Assembly (NCBI GenBank): GCA_002049785.1
Contig: MUKB01000107.1
Location: 1-11,289 of the forward strand
From: Caldifarciminota bacterium 4484_100
GTDB lineage: Bacteria > Hydrothermota > Tepidihabitantia > SM23-42
Reading direction: 5' to 3'
DNA length: 11,289 nt
Positions 1-7,362 of this stretch are shown piece after piece (the stretch's first letter is position 1; every line of letters starts with the position of its first letter). Made by a program: the position numbers and the translations under genes. The notes beneath the pieces were generated by a model. The model was not told the origin of the DNA. It searched no databases and saw only the letters and a list, made by a program, of their open reading frames with translations.

Positions 1-16
1 AAGGGTATTATTATAC

Positions 17-24
17 AAGGAGGT
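17..24 (+). promoter_or_regulatory. Ribosome binding site deciding the DUF3160 start
   Basis: AAGGAGGT is a near-complete anti-16S match ending 4-5 bases before the ATG at 29. It overlaps the alternative GTG at 23, which argues against that codon being used. The promoter must lie upstream of the window. Confidence 0.75.
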
Positions 25-28
25 GGCA

Positions 29-1872
29 ATGCAGGTTATCTACCCATATCTGATGCTTATCCCATTTCTGTTTTATGCCGGTTCAGGTATTGGAACAGAT
101 AAAATATTCAATTCTCTATCTCCAAAAGAGGAGAAGATGATAAATGACTTTGGATTCTTTGCCCGCAAATCCAACTTTAAAAAATTCAGTGAGCTCTATA
201 AATCATTAAAGGAAAAGAATCTACCCATCTATGTAACCACCGATGGTATGCTCCATACCTACCATATCCTTTATGACTTTTCCTTGAGGAGTTTAGAGGT
301 GAATCATCTCTATCCTGAAGTCTGTTCTTTAACCGAAGCGATGATCCAAGGAACAAAAGACCTTCTAAGGAAATATCCCGAAGAGACACATACCCTGCTC
401 AATAACCTTGCCTATCTCGAAGTTGCGGAAAAACTGCTCAAGCCTGATTATTGTCCTGATGGAAAGACCGGAAATATAGTCAAGAAAGAAATGGCCTTGA
501 TCAATTCTGGTAAAGGTTTTGCAAAATCACCAATCTTTGGCTATAAAGAAGACTATTCACAGTATAAACCAAGAGGGCACTACACAAGAAGTGAAATACT
601 GAAAAGGTATTTTCGTGCGATGATGTGGTTCGGCAGGATGGGATTCCGTCTGAAACCAGAAAAGGAGTCAACAAATAGAAAGGGAAGGGCAGAGACAAAA
701 ATGGCCCTGATGATTTTAGAGGCACTGAATAAAAATCTTGAACAATGGAAAAGGCTCAATACTCCGATCACCCTTTATATCGGAAAGAGCGATGACCTCA
801 CTCCAATAGAATATCTGCAGATAATAAATGAAAACTTTCCTGGCAAGACTCCGGCCGAGATTGCCCGGGACGAAAGGTTGTTGATGAAATTCATAAATGA
901 GGCGATTACCTACCGACCACCAAAAATCATAAGCACTGCGGTTCCTGACACCTTAGAGCCAGAGGTTGTAACCAAGGGTTTTAAATTCTTCGGTCAGAAA
1001 TTCATCCCTGATTCTTATATGTTCCAGGAGCTTGTCTATAAAAAAGTCGGTACCCAGGAAGACCCGAGGTTATTTCCCAGGGGCCTTGATGTCCTCGCAG
1101 TTCTCGGTTCAAAAGGGGCAAGGAATATACTCGTTGAGCATTATAAAGAAAATAGATTCTCTAACTATGAATCTCAGCTCGATAATCTGATTAAAGAATT
1201 TCAGGCCCTGAAACAAGAGGACTGGTATAAAAACCTATATTACGGATGGCTCTATGCCCTCAAGTCCCTGATCAAACCGGTGCCGAAATTTCAACCCGCA
1301 TATCAGGATAAATGCCTTCAAACCGCATTGGGAAGCTGGGCTGAATTGCGACACGATACAATCCTATATGCAAAGCAATCATATACAATGGAGTTGACTG
1401 CGGTCAGGTCAAAACCCAGATTAACCGCATCTGGTTATGTGGAACCGATACCTGAATGTTTTGAACGGCTAAAAAAACTGGTTGATATGAGTCAGGAGGA
1501 ATTGAGTAGACTAAACATCCTCGATGACTATGTAAAGGCCAAATTCATCGCAACATCGGTGAAGTGCTCGAAGCCCTGGAGACCTTTCCTGCGGTCGATT
1601 ACAAAACCGAAACCGATGAAAGCAATGCACTCTGTGCTGATGTCCATACCGACCCCAATACCAAAAAGGTGCTTGAGGTTGCAAATGATATTCCTGCATA
1701 TATTTATGTCTTGATTAATACCGACGCTGGACCAAAAATATTTATTGGCGGAATATACGACTACTATGAATTCACCCAGCCCTTAAGCAAAAGACTGACC
1801 GATGAAGAGTGGCAGAAATTGTCACCAAAGCCTGAAAAGCCATCCTGGATTAAGTTTTTTGTACAGGAATAA
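29..1872 (+). CDS. DUF3160-family exported protein, interrupted by a -1 frameshift
   Basis: The start is the ATG at 29, which has AAGGAGGT at 17-24 at good spacing; an in-frame GTG at 23 lies inside that site and is less likely. The first ~20 residues (MQVIYPYLMLIPFLFYAGSG) look like a signal peptide, so the product is probably exported. The body resembles DUF3160, a family of unknown function: an early segment rich in Y/T with 'PIYVTTDGMLHTYHILYD' and a C-terminal 'IFIGGIYDYYEF...RLTDEEW' block. The first frame runs to a stop at 1714, but its last ~50 codons lose family character. The C-terminal part continues in another frame to the TAA at 1872. Adding one C near 1549 gives a continuous F-I-R-N-I-G-E-V-L-E-A-L reading and a 614-residue protein. 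The lesion may be a real mutation or a sequencing error. Family assignment is from recognition; no catalytic residues can be named. The next gene starts 2 bp after the stop, so the two are probably co-transcribed. Confidence 0.8.
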
Positions 1873-1874
1873 TT

Positions 1875-3176
1875 ATGCTCTTTATTCTCTTAACATTAAT
1901 AGGTTCTGACTTTCCAATCAGTACTGCCCAGAATTCTCAACGTTATCCAGGGATCTGTTATGCCAACAATATCTATTATGTTTTCTGGGTCGACAAAAGA
2001 TTCTATGGACAGGATTCTACAACCTCTCTCTATGGTTCAAGGGTTTCCAAGGATGGTGTGGTCATAGACCCCGATGGTAAATTGCTCTTTCGGGATGATG
2101 TCGGCTATGAGCTTGATGCAGATTTTGACGGTGAAAACCTGCTGGTCGTATTCAGAAACCATTGTTGAGGTACCGGTGATATCTACGGGGTGCGTGTCAC
2201 CCCTCAAGGTGATACACTCAACTCATTTATTATCTGTGACGCCTACAGTGTTCAAACCCACCCCTCGGTAGTCTTTACCGGTAATAACTATATCGTTGTC
2301 TGGGCAGACAATCGCTCAAGTGTTTATCATATCGCTGAAACAAAAATCACCCCCCAGGGCGGTATTCCGGATACGACAGTCTGGTTAGGTTCAGGAATTG
2401 GAGATGACGAAGAAGATCCGGATATCGCCTTTGACGGCAACCGTTGCCTGGTAGTCTGGTCCAAGGAAAATCTTGGAGTACAGGCCCGGTTCATCGATAC
2501 CCTGGGTCAGCCTGTTGATACGGTATTTACAATCGCTCCATTCACAACAACAACCTACACATCCCCCTCCATCTCATTTGGTCTGAACAATTATCTCGTT
2601 GTCTGGTATGACCGACGGCCAGGCGGTGATGACTGGGATGTTTATGCACAGCTCATATCAATGCAGGGTTCAAACATCGGTGAGCAGTTAACCGTCGCAA
2701 CTGGGGTAAATTCCCAGTATGATGCCCGGGTGACATTCGATGGTTCAAACTATTTTGTTGTCTGGCGTGAAGCCAATTACGACATCTATGGTAGATGGAT
2801 AACAGGAGATGGTGTTCTGATCGGGTCGCCAGTCAGGGTCTCAAACAGTACCGCCTTCTATCGATATCAACCAACATTGGCCGCATCAGATATCAACTAT
2901 CTCATTGCCTGGAGTGAATATCACGCAGGGCAGTTCGATATCTATGGTAATGTGGACATTCCTGTTGGCACCAATGAAAGATGTTCAACAAGGCGGATAC
3001 AACAGAAAAAATACAGGCTGTCGACGATCATCAGAAATCTACCCAAAGGTTTTGATGCAAAATATAATATCTATGATATATCCGGCAGATTGGTCGATCC
3101 ACATACCCTTTCTCCAGGGGTCTACTTCGCCGAAGTCAATGACGATGAAGTTAGAAAAATAGTTATCATTAGATAG
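1875..3176 (+). CDS. Exported seven-bladed propeller-like protein with C-terminal sorting-like domain; in-frame TGA
   Basis: ATG at 1875 follows the previous stop by 2 bp. The first ~19 residues (MLFILLTLIGSDFPISTAQ) look like a signal peptide. Seven ~45-55-residue repeats follow, each with a core like 'FDG.NYLVVW.D.R...DIYG..VTP.G'; they are visible as FWVDKR, VVFRNHC, VVWADNR, VVWSKEN, VVWYDRR, VVWREAN and IAWSEYH, so a seven-bladed beta-propeller is likely. The last ~45 residues ('YNIYDISGRLV...LSPGVYFAEV...KIVIIR') resemble the short C-terminal domains used for type IX-like sorting or FlgD-type caps. An in-frame TGA at 2166-2168 falls in blade 2, between FRNHC and GTGDIYGVRV, and the blade pattern continues in the same frame on both sides. 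It reads most simply as TGG or another sense codon changed to TGA, by mutation or base error. An open segment after the TGA has a possible GTG start at 2190, but it would lack a signal peptide. Substrate and function are unknown. Confidence 0.78.
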
Positions 3177-3223
3177 TTTTAATACAATTAAGCGTGTCAG
3201 CGATAAAAAAACGAAATAAAAGT

Positions 3224-3252
3224 TAATCCCACCCCTTACTGGAGTGGGATTA
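3224..3252 (-). terminator. Rho-independent terminator for the minus-strand gene run (possibly bidirectional)
   Basis: A perfect 9-bp stem, TAATCCCAC (3224-3232) and GTGGGATTA (3244-3252), encloses an 11-base loop. Read on the minus strand it lies 19 bases past the stop of the Spy-like gene and is followed by ACTTTTATTTCGTTTTTTT (down to 3204). That U-rich run is what an intrinsic terminator needs. On the plus strand the stem is followed only by TATAAATTGTTC, so termination of the propeller gene there would be weaker. Confidence 0.72.
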
Positions 3253-3271
3253 TATAAATTGTTCTATTCCA

Positions 3272-3724
3272 TCAATCAATCCTCTTAATCACCTCGTGTT
3301 CCACACACCTTTTCGGCATCGGCATATTCTTCAGCTTCTTCCTCTGCTCCGGAGTCAGCAGTGCCCTAATCTTGAGTCTGCGATCGATATCTGCCTGTTT
3401 TATCTTCAATTCGAGTTCACTAATTGCCTTTACTAAATTCATTATCCGGGTGCGATTCGGTTCATCCGCCCTCATTTCGTTCTTCAGGTCAATCTCCTTC
3501 AATTGAATTTCTGCCTTGATCGGTATGACCTTTTTTCGAAAATTTGTTTGGATATCGGCAATCTTATCGCGCTGTTCATCGCTTAGATTAAGCATCTGCA
3601 TTCTTTCAAGCATTCCCATCCTGGGGCCAGGAGGCCCATCAGGTCTCGGGCCTTGAAAATGCTGACCATAACCCGCGGTTACAATAAAAAAACCGAAGAA
3701 CATAATTAAAGCAGCTTTCTTCAT
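3272..3724 (-). CDS. Spy/CpxP-like periplasmic protein (LTxxQ motifs)
   Basis: The start at 3724 (second of two tandem ATGs) is preferred because AAGGAGGT at 3736-3729 is 5 bases upstream of it but only 2 bases from the ATG at 3727. The 150-residue product begins MKKAALIMFFGFFIVTAGYGQ, a clear signal peptide. A Gly/Pro-rich stretch (GPRPDGPPGPRMG) follows, then an all-helical, highly charged body. Two LTxxQ-type motifs are visible, 'LNLSDEQRDKI' and 'LLTPEQRKKL', which is the hallmark of the Spy/CpxP/CnrX fold. Known members are periplasmic chaperones, envelope-stress modulators or metal sensors; which role applies here cannot be told. It lies 56 bp after the Rad50-like gene and has the only strong Shine-Dalgarno of the minus-strand run, so it may be expressed partly on its own. 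It is followed by the terminator hairpin. Confidence 0.8.
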   Translation of the reverse strand: MKKAALIMFFGFFIVTAGYGQHFQGPRPDGPPGPRMGMLERMQMLNLSDEQRDKIADIQTNFRKKVIPIKAEIQLKEIDLKNEMRADEPNRTRIMNLVKAISELELKIKQADIDRRLKIRALLTPEQRKKLKNMPMPKRCVEHEVIKRID

Positions 3725-3783
3725 CATTACCTCCTTCTATTATGTTTGACGAAACCGTTAGAGAAAAGGTTTAATAAAATTAC

Positions 3784-5887
3784 TTACAGCTCAGTTATCC
3801 GGGCACCAAACTGTCTGAAAAGGTCACGCGTATGATTATCCGAGGTTAAATAAATAATCTGATTTCCCTTATCTGCGCAATCCTTCAATAATCTAACAAG
3901 TTTCTCTCTCCTCACCCAGTCCGCAAAAATAAAGGCATCATCGAGAAGTAGAAAGAATCCCTGAGGGTAGAGCCTTTTCAGGGCTGCAATACGGAAGCAG
4001 AGAAGGAGTTGATCCCTGGTTCCGCTGCTCAACCCCTTAATCTGAAATTTTCGGGTTTTTTCATAGGCAACAAAATCTTTATCAACCACCTCTACCCTAT
4101 CATAGCGGCCAGTGACCAGATGAAAATACCTATTCAAGCCCTCATCGCCACTGATAATATCTTCGATAAACTGGTCAAGTTCACTGCTCATCTCAATTAA
4201 TATCTCCCGGGCCTTAATTGCTGCCTGCCTTTCTAAATCATAATCCTCCAGTCTCTTTCTCAACTGATGATACTCAAGAAATGCGCTGTGGTCATCAGTA
4301 ACATTATAGGTTGACTTCTGGACTGCCCGGAATACTCTAATATCCCGTTCCATCTCCTGAATCCTTTGGCCAATTCGCTCTATCTCTGCCTTAACCTCAT
4401 CCTCCTGTTCTACATCAACCTCTTCTTCAGGAGGTTCAGTTTTCATCGATTCAATCATTCTCATCCATCTATTCTCATCCCCTTCATTTAGCCTTTCAGC
4501 AATATTCGCCTTTATGCGGGCGAGTTTATCATCAAGCAGTTTCTTCTCTCTTATCTTTTCATCAAGGTCATCAATCTCGGCAAGACCGGTCTTCTTTCTC
4601 AACTCTTCAATCTCATTTTCAATCTTATCAATATCCCTTGGGTCACCAAAGAGTTTCAACACCCGCTCCTTCTCCTGAAGCATTGCCTCCCTCTTCATCC
4701 TCTGTTCGTGCAGATCACGAACTTTTTCATAAAACTGATCAAGATTATCAACCTCTGGGAAGACTGCCTTTGCCCTATCCAGTAACTCGCTTCTCTGCCT
4801 GTCGATATCCTGAACCTTCTTTCTCTGGTAGAGAGAGAAGACAAACTGAGCAAGGCCCAATAAAAACAGGAAAATCGAGATTATCTTGGGAATCGGTAAG
4901 AAGAATGAAATCAGGAATAATATCGTAGTAATTGAAAGTATCAATCCACTATACCGTATATCCCAACCTTCCGTCTTTCCGGGCAGAGTTCGAATGGATT
5001 CTTCCAGCCCCTGGGCACTAATCATATCATCTTTCTCTGTCAATTTATCTATCTCCTGTTTCAGGACATCTATCTCCTCAATTGTTCGTTTCCGATTCTC
5101 TTCCGCCTTTATCAGGGATTCCCGCTCAATGAGTAACTTCTGCCACCTGGTCTGGTAATCGTATTTATAACGGTCATAATCCTGATATCGGCTCTTTGTC
5201 TCTAAGTATAAACCATATAAATTCTTCAACTCCTTATAATTTTTATATCTCTTTGCCATTTCAATCTTTGAGAGTCTATTCTTTAGAAAAGTATATCGAT
5301 CCTTGAGGCGTGACTGGCAGACCTCTTTATCCTCAATTTTTCCAATCTGCTCCAGATAATCCTTCAAATTTCTCAACCTCTCCCTTTCCTGTTGGATAAT
5401 CCTGGTTTTATTCTCATTCCAACCTTTCTTTTTGAACTGGAGACCAACCTCATCAAATATCTTTTTATCCAGTTTTGTGAACGGAATCCCCTTGCCGATA
5501 CGGCCGAGCATCGTCTTGATGCTATCCCAGAAACTGTCCTGACTCTTCTTATCAAAGACGGCAGACTCCGATGCCCTGACATATAAGAGACCAGCAATAT
5601 TACCTACAGGTAGTCTAAATTTTATCTTCTTTGCGGGTAGGGAATAAGTATGCCCTGCATCCTCGATTATTATCTCTATGTCTAAGGGCCTATCATACCT
5701 CAAATCTTTAATACTTCTTCTAAAAAGTAACCAACCCAGCGCCTCAATCAAGGCGGTCTTCCCCGATTCATTCAATCCATAGATCAATTCAAAATCACCC
5801 GGTTTTAACTCGAAATCCTTGATTGGGCCATAGCCCTTGAGCCTTATCGACTTCAGTGCCCTTGAGCCTTATCGACTTCAGTTTCAT
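3784..5887 (-). CDS. Rad50/SbcC-like (YhaN-type) ATPase with membrane hairpin; 5' end broken by 25-bp duplication
   Basis: This is an SMC-type ATPase, the expected partner of the upstream nuclease in DNA-end processing. The ATG at 5887 overlaps the nuclease stop by 4 bp (ATGA). A perfect 25-bp tandem duplication (5833-5882) shifts the frame, so this ATG reads only ~30 codons to a TGA. Removing one copy gives a 692-residue protein starting MKLKSIRLKGYGPIKDF, a typical Rad50/SbcC first strand. Numbered on that protein: Walker A G29-LNES-G34-K35-T36; long charged coiled coils at about 140-290 and 345-550; signature 'LSSGTRDQL' near 611; Walker B 'FFLLLDDAF' near 636; D-loop 'ADWVRREKL'. Two hydrophobic segments at about 305-345 sit where a zinc hook would be, and no CxxC is present, as in Bacillus YhaN. 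As it stands, the uninterrupted frame begins with no ATG; the best start in it is TTG at 5787, leaving Walker A 3-11 residues from the N-terminus. This is either a defective allele or an assembly error. Confidence 0.85.
4828..4950 (-). other. Predicted two-pass transmembrane hairpin inside the Rad50-like protein
   Basis: The encoded stretch reads SGLILSITTILFLISFFL, then PIPK, then IISIFLFLLGLAQFVFSL, flanked by charged coiled-coil residues (WDIRY before, YQRKK after). Two ~18-20-residue hydrophobic helices with a 4-residue turn would place the apex of the coiled coil in the membrane. Canonical Rad50/SbcC proteins carry a CxxC zinc hook at this point. YhaN-type proteins are known to have a hydrophobic pair here. 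Confidence 0.75.
5833..5882. repeat. Perfect 25-bp tandem duplication
   Basis: Two identical abutting 25-bp copies occupy 5833-5857 and 5858-5882, each beginning GCCCTTGAGC on the plus strand. On the coding strand they lie directly after ATGAA of the Rad50-like gene. Because 25 is not a multiple of 3, the second copy throws the gene out of frame, and in the downstream gene's frame a TAA appears at 5871-5869. One copy restores a full-length reading frame. Confidence 0.97.
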
Positions 5888-6930
5888 TCCAGAAGTTTAT
5901 TAAATATGGGAAGTGTAATCTCAAAGATTTTCATTCTCAGGTTGAATTCAATCCCCTCGGTCTTTTGAACAAAGTTTCTTACTATGCGATTCTCAAGAAG
6001 TTGCGACCAGGATTGAACCTTATCAGTATCAATCCTGAAATCACTAAATTTTCCTTTAAACTCCCGTATAAGTTGTTCAACACGGGATTTAAGATTCCTA
6101 TCACTCTCTTCACTAAAACCCCTGATATCGAGATGGACCATCACTCTCTTATCCTTTATACCGGACAGAAATTCTCTTATCTCATCGATAAGTTTTGCTT
6201 CAGCCCCGGGAAAAAGAAAAAACTCTCTTGTCACCCAATAGGGTGATATCTCCACCTCCACCGTTTCCATCTTCAGATCACCATCCCTGAATTCCACCAG
6301 ATAGACACACCTCTTTCCTACACACTTAATATCCAGCGCAGAAGGTGAACCAGGATAGACAACAAAGGTATCACCGTATTTCTTTTCAATACATCGGGAG
6401 TGGATATGTCCCAGAGCAATATAACGGGCTAACCCGGATAAACTTTCTGGATAAACTGGCATATACCTTGTCTCTTCATCGTCGATATAATTGAAGATAA
6501 ATGTCTTATCATACAGGGTTCCATGCGCAACAAGAAGGTCAATCTCTTCAGGAAGGTCTTTTATACACTCGATAAATCTCTTCTCCTGATATGGGATTCC
6601 AACCATCTTGATGCCGGCCAGTTGATAAGATTCAAAAGGTGTTTTTATCAACTGAACCACATTTTCTCCATAGTCGTAATCATAACTGTATGAATGCTGG
6701 TCATGGTTACCCGGGATGATTATAACTTTGGCATCTGTATTCTGGAAAATTTTTCTCACCTCAGGTCTCAAGATATTTGCATCGGTATCATTATCAAAAA
6801 GGTCTCCGGCAATTATCAGTGCATCGGCTCCAAACCTCTCAAGGTTATTGATCAACCACCTCAATACCTCGAGGCGATTCTTCTCTCCTTTCTTAAGGTG
6901 TAAATCTGCAGTATGAATCAGACGCATCAT
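5884..6930 (-). CDS. SbcD/Mre11-like metallophosphoesterase nuclease (YhaO-type)
   Basis: The 348-residue product carries the complete calcineurin-like phosphoesterase motif set for two metal ions: D9-x-H11 (TADLHL), G42-D43 (IAGDLFD), G74-N75-H76-D77, H136 (VAHG) and G174-H175-x-H177 (LGHIH). The order and spacing are those of SbcD/Mre11 DNA nucleases. Known members act with a Rad50/SbcC ATPase to trim DNA ends and hairpins in the cytoplasm. The region after ~residue 215 is the expected capping domain and a C-terminal region that binds the ATPase coiled coil. Length and partner suit YhaO-type proteins as well as SbcD. The start abuts the stop of the Nudix gene (TGA then ATG, no gap), and the stop overlaps the start of the ATPase gene by 4 bp, so the pair is probably translationally coupled. 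A second Met codon follows immediately. The gene appears intact. Confidence 0.92.
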   Translation of the reverse strand: MMRLIHTADLHLKKGEKNRLEVLRWLINNLERFGADALIIAGDLFDNDTDANILRPEVRKIFQNTDAKVIIIPGNHDQHSYSYDYDYGENVVQLIKTPFESYQLAGIKMVGIPYQEKRFIECIKDLPEEIDLLVAHGTLYDKTFIFNYIDDEETRYMPVYPESLSGLARYIALGHIHSRCIEKKYGDTFVVYPGSPSALDIKCVGKRCVYLVEFRDGDLKMETVEVEISPYWVTREFFLFPGAEAKLIDEIREFLSGIKDKRVMVHLDIRGFSEESDRNLKSRVEQLIREFKGKFSDFRIDTDKVQSWSQLLENRIVRNFVQKTEGIEFNLRMKIFEITLPIFNKLLE

Positions 6931-7326
6931 TCAATATCTTTTCTCAAAATAGTCCTCCAAGATTTTCCGGTGGTCAAAGGCAATCTGTTCAGGCAGATTC
7001 TCCCTGGTAAATATACCGATATCCTGGGCATCGTCTCCAGCCTCAGGTTCACCCTTTGCCCGGGCAATAAATACAACAGATATCGTATGGTGTCTTGGAT
7101 CCCGGTCCGGAGCACTGTAGGTATGAAACTGTCTCAAATCTTTAACTTCAAGCCCGGTCTCCTCCCGGGCCTCACGATATGCTGCCTGTTCCGCAGACTC
7201 ACCATAATCGATAAAACCACCAGGAATTGCCCAGCCCGGTGGTGGATTCTTTCTCTTAATCAGTACGATACCCTTTTCTGTCTCAATGATTATGTCTACT
7301 GTAGGTATCGGGTTACGGTATTTCAT
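6931..7326 (-). CDS. Nudix hydrolase, ADP-ribose pyrophosphatase-like
   Basis: The 131-residue product has a full Nudix box: G37-x5-E43-x7-R51-E52-A-R-E55-E56-T-G58-L. This forms the Mg2+-binding loop that cleaves nucleoside diphosphates linked to another group X. The later '[18 protein letters not shown]' segment (RDPR then hydrophobics) resembles the COG1051 ADP-ribose pyrophosphatase subgroup. Substrates such as oxidised dNTPs cannot be excluded, because the box alone does not decide specificity. Length is usual for a single-domain Nudix enzyme. There is no Shine-Dalgarno before the ATG at 7326; a promoter-like TTGATT-16-TATAAT instead ends 6 bases before it, which suggests a leaderless transcript in addition to read-through from dprA 36 bp upstream. 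The stop is directly followed by the nuclease ATG. Confidence 0.9.
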   Translation of the reverse strand: MKYRNPIPTVDIIIETEKGIVLIKRKNPPPGWAIPGGFIDYGESAEQAAYREAREETGLEVKDLRQFHTYSAPDRDPRHHTISVVFIARAKGEPEAGDDAQDIGIFTRENLPEQIAFDHRKILEDYFEKRY

Positions 7327-7332
7327 AATTTA

Positions 7333-7360
7333 ATTATAGATAGATTCTTAGAAAAATCAA
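7333..7360 (-). promoter_or_regulatory. Internal promoter abutting the Nudix start codon
   Basis: On the minus strand TTGATT (7360-7355) and TATAAT (7338-7333) are separated by 16 bases. The -10 ends 6 bases before the ATG at 7326, so the expected transcription start falls on or next to the A of the ATG. Together with the missing Shine-Dalgarno, this suggests a leaderless mRNA for the Nudix-nuclease-ATPase part of the run. Confidence 0.55.
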
Positions 7361-7362
7361 TA

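Noticed and set aside
2166..2168. TGA read as tryptophan or glycine through an alternative genetic code
   Set aside because: Several clear genes here (obg, HEAT, Nudix, nuclease, Spy-like) end with TGA at the expected length, some in ATGA overlaps, so TGA is a working stop codon.
2187..2203. Hairpin after the TGA as a selenocysteine insertion element
   Set aside because: The stem is only 6 bp, the site is in a secreted propeller blade with no redox context, and the column is variable among blades. It is kept only as a remote alternative.
5785..5787. TTG at 5787 as the true start of the Rad50-like gene
   Set aside because: It would remove the first beta-strands and leave Walker A at the extreme N-terminus; the upstream sequence encodes a perfect Rad50 start once the duplication is collapsed.
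3784..5887. Zinc-hook CxxC in the ATPase coiled coil
   Set aside because: No CxxC is found in the middle of the protein; the hydrophobic hairpin occupies the hook position.
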